From assembly GCF_002860365.1 (NCBI RefSeq), contig NZ_NMWT01000024.1, positions 1 to 32,131 of the forward strand: 32,131 bases of DNA, given 5' to 3'. The translations under genes and the position numbers were made by a program. The notes below the pieces were generated by a model. The model was not told where the DNA came from and did no database searches. It worked only from the letters and a program-made list of their open reading frames with translations. Position 1 is the first letter of the stretch. Every line of letters begins with the position of its first letter. The stretch comes from Bifidobacterium parmae. GTDB lineage: Bacteria; Actinomycetota; Actinomycetes; Actinomycetales; Bifidobacteriaceae. Below are positions 6,445-16,200 of the stretch, one piece after another.

Positions 6445-8208
6445 TCAGAAGAAGATCGCGTACTGGATGACGCTGATGACCAGGGCGAGGATGCCCAGGA
6501 AGATGGTCACGTGGTTGTCCTTGCGTTCCTTCTCGACGGCGGCCGTGCGGGCGGCCTTGTCGAGGGTCTGGCCCTTGTCGTGGGCCTCGGCGTCCTCCAT
6601 GATGTCGTAGCGGAAGTACTTCATGCCGCCGGTGGCGAAGGTCAGGCCCTCGATCTCGGAATCGGCCTTCGGCTTGGTGAACAGGCTGACCACGATGGCG
6701 ACGACCATGGCGGAGGCCAGGGAGATCTCGGCCTGGTACAGGGTGCCGGAGGTGGCGGTCGGGAAGATCGGGTTGCCGGCGGCCACGGACTGGAGGTACC
6801 ACAGGTAGACGCAGAACGGCGCGATGATGCCGACCACGTAGCCGGCGGTGGCGCCGGCCGGGGTGATGCGCTTGAAGAACAGGCCGAGGATGAACACGGC
6901 GAACAGCGGCGAGTTGAAGAAGCCGAACAGCACCTGCATGTAGGTCATGATGTTGCCGAACTGGGACGCCACGAACGCGGTGCCGACGGAGATGAGCACG
7001 CCGACGATGGTGATGATGCGGCCCGCCTTGAAGTAGTAGCTGTCCGGCTTGCCGGGCTTGATGTAGTCCTGCAGCAGATCGTAGGTGAACACGGTGTTGA
7101 ACGAGGAGACGTTCGCGGCCATGCCGGCCATGAACGAGGCCATGAGGCCGGTGACGGCGATGCCGAGCACGCCGGACGGCAGGTACATCTGGATGAGCTT
7201 CGGGATGGACTCGTTGTAGGTGAGCGCGCCGGAGGCGAACTGCTTGGAGAGCACGGCGGCCGCGATGCAGCCGGGGATGATCACGAGGAAGCCGACGAAC
7301 AGCTTCGGGAAGCAGGCGTAGATCGGGGTGCGGCGGGCGGCGGTCATGTCCTTGGCGGAGAAGGCGCGCTGGACCTCGGTGAAGTTGGTGGTCCAGTAGC
7401 CGAAGGAGATCACGAAGCCGAGGCCCATGACGATGGTGAACCAGTCGGCGCCCATCGGGTTGGTGACGTTGCCGATGCCGGTGCCCTGCCAGGCGCTCAG
7501 GTGCAGGTCGCCGATGCCCGGGGTCGCGGCGAGCGAGGTCTTGAGGCCCTCCCAGCCGCCGATGTTGCGCAGGCCGACGACGGTCAGCGGGATGAGCGCG
7601 GCGAGGATGACGAAGAACTGCATGACCTCGTTGTAGACGGCGGACTTCAGGCCGCCGAGGTACGTGTAGACGAGCACGATGACGCCGGAGAAGATGATGG
7701 CGGAGATCTGCGACCAGCCGAGCATGGCCTCGATGATGATGGCCATGGCGTACAGGTTGATGCCGGAGATCAGCAGCGTGGAGGTCGCGAAGCACAGCGA
7801 GCAGACCAGATGCGCGCTCTTGCCGAAGCGGCGGTACATGAACTCGGGCACGGAGCGCACGCCGGAGCCGTAGTAGAACGGCATCATGAAGATGCCGAGG
7901 AACACCATGGCCGGGATGGCGCCGATGATGTAGTAGTGCAGGGTCGACATGCCGATCTGGGCGCCGTTGGCGGCCATGCCGAAGATCTCGGTGGCGCCGA
8001 GGTTGGCGGCCATGAAGGCGATGCCGGTGATCCACGCCGGCATGGAGCGTCCGGCGAGCAGGAAGTCGGTGCTGGACTTCATGCGACGGCCGGAGATCCA
8101 GCCGATGGCGATGACCACCACGAAGTAGAAGACGAGAATCGCGTAGTCGATGGGCTGCAGATTCAGCTTGATGCCGCTGTCCGCGGCCGCCAACACTGTC
8201 GTCGGCAT
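6445..8208 (-). CDS. Sodium:solute symporter (SSS/SLC5 family)
   Basis: The 587-residue protein should couple Na+ entry to uptake of a solute, probably a sugar, through the LeuT-fold mechanism of the SSS family. It is hydrophobic along most of its length, with about 13 predicted helices beginning at IDYAILVFYFVVVIAIGWIS. The signature stretches FLLAGRSMPAWITGIAFMAA and FGMAANGAQ near the N-terminus, plus the SVPEFMYRRFG loop, match vSGLT-like members. The C-terminal tail is charged (KADSEIEGLTFATGG) and ends with a final helix. The start is the ATG with GGGAGG 8 nt upstream; the longer in-frame extension has no SD. A LacI-type operator and a leader hairpin precede it. No sugar hydrolase or regulator gene is adjacent, so the substrate cannot be named. 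Confidence 0.93.
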   Translation of the reverse strand: MPTTVLAAADSGIKLNLQPIDYAILVFYFVVVIAIGWISGRRMKSSTDFLLAGRSMPAWITGIAFMAANLGATEIFGMAANGAQIGMSTLHYYIIGAIPAMVFLGIFMMPFYYGSGVRSVPEFMYRRFGKSAHLVCSLCFATSTLLISGINLYAMAIIIEAMLGWSQISAIIFSGVIVLVYTYLGGLKSAVYNEVMQFFVILAALIPLTVVGLRNIGGWEGLKTSLAATPGIGDLHLSAWQGTGIGNVTNPMGADWFTIVMGLGFVISFGYWTTNFTEVQRAFSAKDMTAARRTPIYACFPKLFVGFLVIIPGCIAAAVLSKQFASGALTYNESIPKLIQMYLPSGVLGIAVTGLMASFMAGMAANVSSFNTVFTYDLLQDYIKPGKPDSYYFKAGRIITIVGVLISVGTAFVASQFGNIMTYMQVLFGFFNSPLFAVFILGLFFKRITPAGATAGYVVGIIAPFCVYLWYLQSVAAGNPIFPTATSGTLYQAEISLASAMVVAIVVSLFTKPKADSEIEGLTFATGGMKYFRYDIMEDAEAHDKGQTLDKAARTAAVEKERKDNHVTIFLGILALVISVIQYAIFF

Positions 8209-8228
8209 TGGTTTCCTCCCTCTTTGGA

Positions 8229-8253
8229 CCGGATGCGCGTCTGCCGCATCCGG
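8229..8253 (-). promoter_or_regulatory. Leader hairpin before the symporter ribosome binding site
   Basis: CCGGATGCG (8229-8237) and CGCATCCGG (8245-8253) form a perfect 9-bp stem with a 7-nt loop. The hairpin would sit in the mRNA leader about 9 nt upstream of the GGGAGG site. It may protect the 5' end or tune translation; no T-run follows it, so it is not a convincing attenuator. Confidence 0.5.
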
Positions 8254-8266
8254 ACTCCATTGTGTT

Positions 8267-8280
8267 TGTAACCGCTTACA
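8267..8280 (-). promoter_or_regulatory. LacI-family operator of the symporter gene
   Basis: TGTAACCGCTTACA is a near-perfect palindrome, with 6 of 7 pairs complementary, and matches the TGTAA-N4-TTACA pattern of LacI-type sugar regulator sites. It lies 58 bp upstream of the symporter start. A possible -10, CACAAT, is at 8264-8259 on the minus strand, which would put the operator in the promoter spacer. The matching regulator gene is not in this window. Confidence 0.7.
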
Positions 8281-8549
8281 CGACGGCGCGCATGGGAAGA
8301 CGCCCGGCGTTGCAGCCGGCCGTTGCTCCATGGTTCTCGTCGGGAAACGGTCGCATCCATCCGTCCGGTTCACGCTGCACCGGACTGTTTCGACGTTGCT
8401 TTAACCTAGTACGATTTCGATGTCGCGCAACCGCTTTTCCCGGGCGTTCCAGGGGGTTTTGATAACCATTCGGTAACACCGTTCCGCGCCGACATGCCGA
8501 CGATTCCGAGATTCCCCAATGTTTCCAAGGTTTTCCGTCGCCATCGACG

Positions 8550-8591
8550 ATTCGGCCCCGAGACGCGTCCTTGGGCGCCCCGGGGCCGAAT
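8550..8591 (-). terminator. Hairpin after the ppx gene
   Basis: ATTCGGCCCCG (8550-8560) pairs perfectly with CGGGGCCGAAT (8581-8591). The 20-nt loop holds a further GGGCGCCC palindrome. It lies about 95 bp after the ppx stop on the minus strand and has no T-run, so a terminator role is likely but not certain. Confidence 0.45.
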
Positions 8592-8686
8592 TGCAATCAA
8601 ACTGTTATCTTGGCGCGTGTGTGAGCGCGCACAACGGGCTTGCCGCCGCGTCGTGGCCACGTCATCGCCGCGCCGCCGCCGCATCG

Positions 8687-9655
8687 TCAGAAGCCGAGGC
8701 GCGTGCGGCCGAACTGGTCGAGCCAGCGCAGGATCGCGCCTTCGCGCAGCGCCCACGGGCAGATCTCGATCTCCTCGATGTCGAGCGCCTTCATGATCTC
8801 GTCGGCCACGATGCCGCCGCCGACGATCTGCAGCGTGCGCTCCGGCGTGATGCCCGGCAGGGCGACACGCTGGTCCGGTTCGATGGCGGCGAGGCGCGGG
8901 ATCCAATCCTCCAGCTGCTCGCGCGTCATGATCATCGTGTCCTCGCGGCCCGGCTGGCGCAGCACGGCGCCGGCGAGGCGGGCGAGCGAACGGAACGTCT
9001 TCGACGTGCCGACCGCATGGTTCGGATGCTTCGACTTGGGGAACGCCTCGACCATCGGCTCGAGGATCCGGCGCACCTGCCTGCGCGCCTCGTCCAGATC
9101 ATCGGACGTGGCGACGCCTTCAGGCAGGAACTCCTTGGTGACGCGGCCCGCGCCCGCCGGCACGGACAGCGCGACCGTCGGCTCCTCGTCGGAGCCCATC
9201 GCGACCTCGAGCGAGCCGCCGCCGATGTCGAGCATGAGCAGCCGGCCCGCGTCCCAGCCGTACCAGCGGCGGGCGGCGAGGAACGTGAGCCTCGCCTCGT
9301 CGGTGCCGGACAGGACCGTCACGCCCTAGCCGATGCGCTCCTCAATCTTGCGCAGCACCTTGTTGCCGTTCGGCGCCTCGCGGATGGCGCTGGTGGCCAT
9401 CGCGAGCAGCTGCGTGATCTCGTATTCCTCGGCGAGCTTCATGCCCTCGTCGACCGCTTCGAGGATCGCCTCGATGCCGGCCTTCTTGATCGAGCCGTCG
9501 TCCTTCAGGTACTGCATGAGGCGCACGGTGGTCTTCGTGCTGGCCTCCGGGTCGGGGCGCGCGCCGGGCGCGGCGTCGACGATGAGCATGTGGATCGTGT
9601 TCGAGCCGATGTCGAGCACGCCGAGTCGGGTGGTGTGCGAACGCAGGTTGACCAT
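8687..9655 (-). pseudogene. ppx: Exopolyphosphatase (Ppx/GppA), interrupted by an amber codon
   Basis: Ppx/GppA phosphatases hydrolyse polyphosphate or pppGpp and belong to the ASKHA fold. The full frame is 323 codons, the normal size for short actinobacterial Ppx proteins without an HD domain. It has the phosphate-1 motif DIGSNT (codons 15-20) and the second glycine-rich motif DIGGGSLEV (codons 143-151), plus a late IVGGG. Codon 110 (9328-9326) is TAG, in frame and with no shift, between ERIG and GVTVLSGTDEARL. Reading resumes in the same frame and stays family-like to the end. A single C-to-T or G-to-T type change from CAG, AAG or GAG would create it. It may be a true nonsense mutation, a sequencing error or a read-through site. 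The start ATG has only a distant AAGGA (about 12 nt). Confidence 0.88.
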
Positions 9656-9728
9656 GTGCGGTGCCGTTCCTTTTGATGTATGTCGATGTGTCGGTGTGTC
9701 GTTTCGTGCCGTATTCCGTCGTGCGGCG

Positions 9729-10958
9729 TCACGCGTGCAGCGTGGGCAGCCAACGGCCGAGCCGGTCGAGGCCTTCGGCGAGCGCCTCGCGCGACGCCGC
9801 GTAGCTCAGGCGCACGTGCGTGTCGGCGGTGGCGGCGCCGAAGTCGCGTCCCGGCGTGAGCGCGACGTGCGCTTCGTCGAGGGCGCGTTCGCAGAACGTC
9901 CACGCGTCGAGTCCGGTGGACGTGATGTCGAAGTACGCGTAGAACGCGCCGTTCGGTTCGACTTCGACGGGCAGGCCGATGCGCTTGAGCCCGTCGATGA
10001 CGATGCGGCGGCGTGCGAGCAGCTCCTGGCGGCGGCGTTCGCATTCGGCGAGGCTGTCTTCGGTGAAGCAGGCGAGCGCCGCATGCTGGGTGGGCGTGTG
10101 CGCGCACAGGTAGTAGTTGGTGGCGAGGTCGTCGACGGCCTTGAGGACGGCGTCGTCGTCGGGGATGACGGCCCAGCCGAGGCGCCAGCCGGTCATGCCG
10201 AAGAACTTGGAGAAGCTGTTGCATACGATCGCGTCGTCGTCGCAGGCGAGCACGGAGCGGATCTCGGTGCCGTCGGGTTCGCGGTCGGCGAGGTCGATGT
10301 ACGTCTCGTCGACGATGCGCCACGCGCCGTGCCCGCGCGCGTAGTCGCACACGCCCCTGAGTACGTCGAAGTCGATGGTCGTGCCGGTCGGGTTGGACGG
10401 CGAGGTGATCATCACGGCCTTCGTGCGGTCGGTCCAGTGGGCGGCGACGAGGTCGCGGTTGAGGTGGAAGCGCGTGGCCGCGGAGGTGGGTACGTCGATG
10501 ACGTTGCCTTCGAAGCTGTTGATGAGTTCGCGGTTGCACGGGTAGGAGGGGTCGGCGACGATCACGTCGTCGCCCGGGTCGACGGTGAGCGCGGTGGCGA
10601 GCAGGAGCGCCGCCGATCCGCCGGAGGTGATGATGATGCGCCTCGGGTCGATGTCGAGGTCGTGGCGTTCGCGGTAGAAGCGGGCGATGGCCTCGCGCAG
10701 TTCGGGCAGGCCCATGGCGGCCGTGTACGGCAGGGCGCGGCCGTCGTACTGTTCGCGCATCGCGTCGCGCACGGCGGGCGGCGCGCCGAAGTCGGGTTCG
10801 CCGAGGGAGAGTTTGATCACGCTCACGCCGTTGGCGATCATGCGGTCGGCCTTTTCGCCGAACACCATGGCGCGGAACGGCTGCGCCTCGCGGGCGCGGC
10901 GGGACATCACGGGGGATGCGGGGGTCGTCTGTTCGGGCTGCTTTGCTTCTCCAGTCAT
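9729..10958 (-). CDS. PLP-dependent class I/II aminotransferase
   Basis: The 409-residue product is a fold-type I aminotransferase, acting on amino acids and 2-oxo acids with pyridoxal phosphate in the cytoplasm. Visible landmarks are YTAAMGLPELREAIARFY, the SPSNPTG motif with Asn189, VDETY with Asp217, and the PLP lysine K251 in SFSKFFGMTGWRLGW. The substrate cannot be told; the aspartate/alanine aminotransferase-like subgroup is the closest fit. The ATG at 10958 is preferred over the upstream GTG at 10988, because that GTG abuts the base of the preceding terminator hairpin and has no SD. The ATG also lacks a clear SD, and TACAAC lies 7 nt before it, so a leaderless transcript is possible. 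The gene lies 73 bp upstream of ppx in the same direction. Confidence 0.92.
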   Translation of the reverse strand: MTGEAKQPEQTTPASPVMSRRAREAQPFRAMVFGEKADRMIANGVSVIKLSLGEPDFGAPPAVRDAMREQYDGRALPYTAAMGLPELREAIARFYRERHDLDIDPRRIIITSGGSAALLLATALTVDPGDDVIVADPSYPCNRELINSFEGNVIDVPTSAATRFHLNRDLVAAHWTDRTKAVMITSPSNPTGTTIDFDVLRGVCDYARGHGAWRIVDETYIDLADREPDGTEIRSVLACDDDAIVCNSFSKFFGMTGWRLGWAVIPDDDAVLKAVDDLATNYYLCAHTPTQHAALACFTEDSLAECERRRQELLARRRIVIDGLKRIGLPVEVEPNGAFYAYFDITSTGLDAWTFCERALDEAHVALTPGRDFGAATADTHVRLSYAASREALAEGLDRLGRWLPTLHA

Positions 10959-10989
10959 ATCGCCCGTTGTATCGGCAAGACGCGACACG

Positions 10990-11026
10990 CGCGCCCCGCG
11001 TCCCGAGTGGTGGGACGCGGGGCGCG
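10990..11026 (-). terminator. Strong GC-rich hairpin after the MFS gene
   Basis: CGCGCCCCGCGTCCC (10990-11004) pairs perfectly over 15 bp with 11012-11026 around the loop GAGTGGT. It begins 2 nt after the MFS stop codon on the minus strand. It lacks a clear T-run but its position and stability make a terminator likely. Confidence 0.75.
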
Positions 11027-11028
11027 GG

Positions 11029-12366
11029 TCAGCGGCGGCGGGCCAGCGTCCAGCCGAGCAGGGCGAGCGGCACGGCGCATGCGGTGAACAGGGCCGGCAG
11101 AAGCATGCCGACGTGCGGGCCGGACGCGTCGAGCACGACGCCGGCGACCGACGAGCCGAACGACGTACCGACGGTGCCGGCGGTCGTCACCCAGCTCAGC
11201 CCTTCGGTGAGGCTTTCGGCGGGTACCAGGTCCTTGACGATGAGGTTGCCGGTGGTGAACAGCGGGGAGACGACGAGTCCGGCCACGATCTCGATGACGC
11301 CGAGGAGGATGAGATCGTCCATCGCGAGGCGGAATCCCACGTAGCCGACGACGAGCAGGCTCAGGAACATCACCATGTGCGCCCAGTGGGAGCCGCGGAA
11401 CGTGCGCGAGCCGAACACGATCGCGCCGATGCACGAGCCGACGGCGAACATGGCGAGCTGGAGGCCGAGGAACCGTTCGAGTCCCATGCCCTTCATCGTG
11501 GCGGTGACCGACACGTCGAACGAGGTGAAGCTCATGTTGAACACGAGGAACACGACGAGCAGCGGCAGCACGCCGCCGTAGAGGAGCGCGCTCTTCGGCT
11601 TGGCGCCCTGGCGTCGCAGCCGGTCGAGGGACAGGCCGTCGGCGGTCGCGGCGGGGGCGTTGGCGGAGGTGCCGGGGACGCCGCCCGTGACGTGCGGGGC
11701 CTCCGTGGACGCGGCGACGTCGATGGTCTCGACGATGGCGGGCGGCTGCGTGGATTTCAGCGAGAAGAAGACCGCGCCGCCCACGCCGCAGGCGATGGTG
11801 GGCACGAACAGCTGGCTGACCGGGTGCACGCTGGTGGCGAGCCATGCGGCGAGGATCGGCCCGAGGATGAACACGACCTCGTCGATGGCGGCCTCCAATG
11901 CGTACGCGGTGTTGAGCAGCGCCTCGCCGTCGCCGCGGCCGCGCAGCGCGTACGCCCAACGGGTGCGCACGAGCGCGCCGAACGAGAATTGGGTGAGGCC
12001 CATCACGACGGCGAGCGCGAACAGCAGCGGGATCGGCACGCGCACCAGCGCGGCGAACGCGAACGCGAGCATCGCCGCGACCTGCACGGCGAGCGCGAGG
12101 CGTCCGACGCGGCGCTGCCCGAACCGGTCGAACAGGCGCGCGTAGAACGGGGTGACGCAGGAGAGGGCGAACACGTAGGTGGCGCTCATCGTGCCGGCTA
12201 CCGTCCAATTGTCGTACAGATGGTTGAGGGCGAGCACGATGCCGAGGCTCATCATGGAGATCGGCAGTCGCGCCACCGCGCCGGAGACGCAGAACGCCTT
12301 CGTGCCGGGGATGGAGAAGAGGCGTGCGTACGGCGAACGCGGCTTCACGGCCGCGGCCTCGCTCAC
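11029..12366 (-). CDS. MFS transporter
   Basis: The 445-residue product is a major facilitator superfamily membrane transporter with about 12 hydrophobic helices. They fall in two halves, separated by a long polar loop (about residues 190-235, from KSTQPPAIVETIDVAAS to the RRQGAKPK stretch). The second-helix loop has the FYARLFDRFGQRRVGRLAL pattern of the MFS A-motif (normally G-x3-D-R-x-G-R-R). The start is the GTG at 12366, whose GTGA overlaps the acetyltransferase stop codon; GAGG lies 8 nt upstream within that gene. A drug or metabolite exporter is the usual annotation, but nothing shows the substrate. A strong hairpin follows. Confidence 0.9.
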   Translation of the reverse strand: MSEAAAVKPRSPYARLFSIPGTKAFCVSGAVARLPISMMSLGIVLALNHLYDNWTVAGTMSATYVFALSCVTPFYARLFDRFGQRRVGRLALAVQVAAMLAFAFAALVRVPIPLLFALAVVMGLTQFSFGALVRTRWAYALRGRGDGEALLNTAYALEAAIDEVVFILGPILAAWLATSVHPVSQLFVPTIACGVGGAVFFSLKSTQPPAIVETIDVAASTEAPHVTGGVPGTSANAPAATADGLSLDRLRRQGAKPKSALLYGGVLPLLVVFLVFNMSFTSFDVSVTATMKGMGLERFLGLQLAMFAVGSCIGAIVFGSRTFRGSHWAHMVMFLSLLVVGYVGFRLAMDDLILLGVIEIVAGLVVSPLFTTGNLIVKDLVPAESLTEGLSWVTTAGTVGTSFGSSVAGVVLDASGPHVGMLLPALFTACAVPLALLGWTLARRR

Positions 12367-13088
12367 GCGGTCACCTCGCCTTCGTAGATGTAGATATCTT
12401 CTCCATCCCCCACGTGTTCGTCGGGGTGGTCCTTGGCGTAGCGTTCGGCGACGCGGGCGAGGCCCTTGTGCTCGTAGAAGCCGACGTCGCAGCTGGAGTC
12501 GGTGTGCAGGTAGTAGCGGGACGCGCCGGCTTCGGCGAACGAGGCGAGCAGGTTGCGCCAGAGGGTGCCACCGACGCCGTGCCCGCGTGCGGCGGGGGCG
12601 ACGACGAACAGTTCGAGTTCGGCGGGGGTACGGTCGTTGATGGCGATGTCGGCTTCCATGCGTTCCTCGACCGCATGCCAGGCTTCGGTGCGGGCGAGCG
12701 CGTCCGCGCCGGCCGGCGTGGCGTCGAGTGCCGCGTTGACGCGGGCGAGTTCGCCGGTCACCTGGGGGAAGAGCACGGGCAGTCCGGCCACGCGTGACAG
12801 GGTGACGCCGAGGAACGTGCCGTCGGCCTTTTCGGCGATCTCGCCGCGCGTGGCGGGTTCGAGGTAGTGGAGGACGAAGTGGCGCGAGGTGAGCCGGGCG
12901 ATGTGGGGGTCGCCGGGTTCGTCCACGCCCCATGTGGCGTAGAACGCGTCGACGATGGCGTCGAGGTCGTTCCAGGTGACGGCGCGGTAGGTGACGTCGG
13001 AGCCGGGGACGGCGGCGTGACGCGCGGTGTCGACGGCCGTGGTGCCGTGTGTTGCGGTGCTGGTGGTTGCGGTGCTGGTCGCAGCCAT
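12363..13088 (-). CDS. GNAT family N-acetyltransferase
   Basis: The 241-residue product transfers an acetyl group from acetyl-CoA to an unknown substrate. After a Thr/Ala-rich N-terminus (about 1-30), it has the GNAT core. The motif A loop is R168-G-H-G-V-G173 within FVVAPAARGHGVGGTLWRNL, and the later YYLHTDSSCDVGFYEHKGL is the usual motif B region. The start ATG has AAAGGAG about 10 nt upstream. The gene is translationally coupled to the MFS transporter by a 4-bp overlap. The pair could therefore modify and export a common compound, or provide resistance, but this is inference. Confidence 0.9.
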   Translation of the reverse strand: MAATSTATTSTATHGTTAVDTARHAAVPGSDVTYRAVTWNDLDAIVDAFYATWGVDEPGDPHIARLTSRHFVLHYLEPATRGEIAEKADGTFLGVTLSRVAGLPVLFPQVTGELARVNAALDATPAGADALARTEAWHAVEERMEADIAINDRTPAELELFVVAPAARGHGVGGTLWRNLLASFAEAGASRYYLHTDSSCDVGFYEHKGLARVAERYAKDHPDEHVGDGEDIYIYEGEVTA

Positions 13089-13221
13089 GGTTGCTTCACT
13101 CCTTTTGCATCGGTGGTGTCGTGGAGCACGTGCGCCCGCCCACACATGCCTGCACGAGGGTAGCGGTCTCCCGCCGGCGAGACATTCACGGCGCGTTCCA
13201 GCCGCGGGACCCGCTGTCGCC

Positions 13222-13259
13222 GGATGCCGCACGTGGCGTCTGCGCGTCGCGCGGCATCC
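13222..13259 (-). terminator. Possible terminator of adnB
   Basis: GGATGCCGC (13222-13230) and GCGGCATCC (13251-13259) form a perfect 9-bp stem with a 20-nt loop, about 34 bp after the adnB stop on the minus strand. There is no T-run. Confidence 0.4.
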
Positions 13260-13292
13260 TGCCCGCGGTCGTGCCGCGGGTCGGCGATGGGT

Positions 13293-16200
13293 CTAATCGT
13301 CGTCGGTGTGCTCGGGGATTCCGGAGCTCAACTCGGCAATGATCTCCTGTTCGGTTTTCTCTTCGGCGCGCAGCTCGCGGAGCTTCGCGTCGGGTTCACT
13401 CACATAGTAGAGAGCGGCGTCGATGCTGTCCAACGGCACGTGCTCCATCGCCGACAGCAGAAGGCGGTACAGGTCGAGCTGCACGAGCTTGTCGGCCACA
13501 TCCTTGGGTTTGCGCGGACGGCGTCCGGTCTTCCAGTCGATGACGGTGTACCGTTTCGTCGCGTCGTCCGGGTCGAGGCCGCCGAGGAACACGGCGTCGA
13601 GTTTGCCGTTGGCGATGATGCCGTCGAGTTCGGGCAGGGCGACGACGAGCTGTCGTTCCGCCCACACCGGCGTGCGTCGCGCCCACGGCGATTCGGCGAG
13701 CCGCCGCTGCCAGGCGACGAGTTCCTGTTCGACGCGGGTGATCCGGCGCGTGGCGTGACGGTCGCCCCCATCCGCTTCGGACGCGCCGTCCGTGCCGGAT
13801 GCGCCGGATGCGCCGGATGCCAGCGTCCGTTCCCGATGTTCCAGATCGGCGAGCATCGCATGACGGTCCATGATCGCGCCGGTGTCGGTCTCGATGCCGC
13901 TTCCCGTGGCGGATCCCGTATCGGCCCCGGCATCGATCGCCGCGTCGATGAATCGTTCCGCCCACGCGTGGAACCGTGTGCCTGCGGAGGCTGCGGGCGA
14001 GGCGATGGACGGGATGGGGCGCACGATGCCGCGCCAGTAGCGTCGTTCCTCCCGCTCCCCCATGTCCGCCGCACGGGCCTGCAACCGGGTGACGCTCTGC
14101 CGCGACCCGGCGAGGATGCGCTGCGCCTGCGATTTGACCCGCTCGTCGAGGGACGAGTCGTCGAGCACGCCCGACATGAGGTCGCCGTCGGCGACGAGCA
14201 GGCGCGCCTTGTCGAGCAGCATGCCGCGCGCCGGGTCGTCCGGCGAAGGCCCGCCCGGCGCTTCGGAGGTCTCCGCGCCGGCATCCGTATCGTCCGACAT
14301 GGTCCGCGCGCGCATCGCGGCGCGGACGGCCCTCGCCGCCGCGAGCAGCGAGGAGGCGGTCACACCGCCCAGCGTGGACGGCCATGGCAGGGTGTCGTCC
14401 GTCGTCTCTTCGAGCGGCGCGTCCCATGCCTCGTCGATGACGGCGTGCGCGTATCCGTCGGCATGCTCGCCGGTGAAGAACCCGTCGGGTCGGGGGGCGC
14501 CGGTGGTCGCCGGCGTGCGTGGCGGTTCACCGGCGCCGTCCGGGGCATCGGCATCGGCGGGGGTCGCCGCGAAGACCGTGCCGTCGTGCGCGTGCAGGGC
14601 GTCATGGACCTCCAGCCAGAAGTTGGAGGGTTTCGCCATGCGGGGCTTCTCCCCCAGCACGGAGGGGTCACGCCCGGGTTCCCCGTTGCGGCTGTAGGTG
14701 AGCAGCGCGTCGCGCCGTGCGCGGGTCAGGGCCACGTACATGAGCCGTCGTTCGTCGGCGTGCAGCCGGCGGCCGTATTCCTCCTCCTGGGTGAGGTACC
14801 AGCCGTCCGGATCGACGTCGTTCACGCCGTCGCCGACGGCGCGCAGCGACCCGTAGACCTCGTCGTCGATGAGTTCCACGTCGTCCAACGCCCGCAACGC
14901 GTCCAGCGGGTCCGCGTCGGCGGGCGCGTCATGCGGGAACCGCGGCAGGATGCCCGCGTCGGCGCGCACCGGCACGGGCACCGCGGTCAGGTCGTCCAGC
15001 CATGTGGAGGCGCGTTCATGGTATTCGGGGGCGGTCCAGACGCCGTTCTCGACGCCGCCCGGGTGCGCGTCGTCGAGCGTGATGGCGAGATGGTCGCCTT
15101 GGCTGCTGGGGAACGCGCCTTCGGCGAGCCCCACCACGGCGACCGCATCCCATTCGAGGCCCTTGGACTGGTGGACGGTCATCAGCTCCACGTCGGCGTG
15201 CCGGTCGGAGTCCAATGCGGCGGTCTCGTCCTCGACGCTGCGCAGCGCGTCCACCCATGCCATGAACCCGCGCAGCGTGGGTGTGGATTCGGCCGCGATC
15301 TCGCTGGTGTACGTGTCGACCAGGTCGATGACCGTCTCCATGGGGATGCGGGCGACCGTCGGATCGGGAACCGCCGCACGGTTGCGCATGGCTTGCGCCA
15401 CGACGGTGTCGATGTCGAGGTCGAGCGCCTGCACGGCCGCGCGCACCACGTCGGGCAGGGGGCGTCCGACCATGCCGCGCACCATGTGCAGCATGCGCGA
15501 GGCGTGCATGATCTCGCGCACGGAGGCGGCGTCGAAGCGTCCGCCGCGTTCGAGCATGCCGGGCAGATCGGGATCCAGCAGCAGGTCGGGCAGGAACACG
15601 GCGTTGGCGACGCCGTCACGATGCTCCCGGACGATGCCGGCGCGGTCGCGGCGCGGCGCGTCGGCAGGCGCGAGGCCGGCGGCGACGAGCGCCTGATAGC
15701 GCACCTCCGTGTTGGCGGCGTCGGCGAGCGCGGCGAGCTCGGCGAGCGTCGCCGCGTCGAGCCCGAAGCGCGGCGTGGCGAGCAGGCGCATGAGCGAACC
15801 GGAGTCGGTGTGGTCGGAGGCGACGTGCAGCAGGGCGAGCACGTCGCGGATCTCGGGCCGGTCGAGCAGCGCGGAATAGCCGACGACGAGCGTGCTCAAT
15901 CCGGCCTGTTCCAATGCCTGCTGGTAGGCGGCCATGTGTTTCTTCGACCGGAACAGCACCGCGGTGGTGGGGGGCTTGTCCGGCTCGCCATGGTCGTTGA
16001 CGGCGAGGGCGTGCCGGCAGAACCGTACGACGCCGTCGATCTCCTGGCCGAGCGTGTCGTAGCCGAGCACGCCGATCGTGCCCTGGGCTGCGTCGGGCAG
16101 GGTGTCGAGGGGCGCGACGTCGACTTCGCGCATCGTCGAGCTGCCGGCGCGTCGGGGCGTCTCGCGCAACGGCAGGGTCAGGTCGTTGGCGGCCTCCAAC

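Larger units (their letters stand above)
8209..8686. other. Regulatory intergenic region before the symporter gene
   Basis: These 478 bp contain, reading from the symporter start, its ribosome binding site (8210-8220), a leader hairpin, a LacI-type operator, a 7-bp inverted repeat GTCCGGT/ACCGGAC (8363-8369 and 8379-8385), and the hairpin after ppx. Nothing between about 8390 and 8545 is recognisable as a gene or a structured RNA of a known class. Confidence 0.6.

Noticed and set aside
6511-8271. Plus-strand open frame opposite the symporter
   Set aside because: Glu/Gly/His/Asp-rich shadow of membrane-helix codons, with no RBS and no domain.
12367-12933. N-terminal extension of the MFS transporter
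   Set aside because: The upstream part is an Arg/Pro-rich out-of-frame reading of the acetyltransferase gene; the GTGA overlap gives a proper start.
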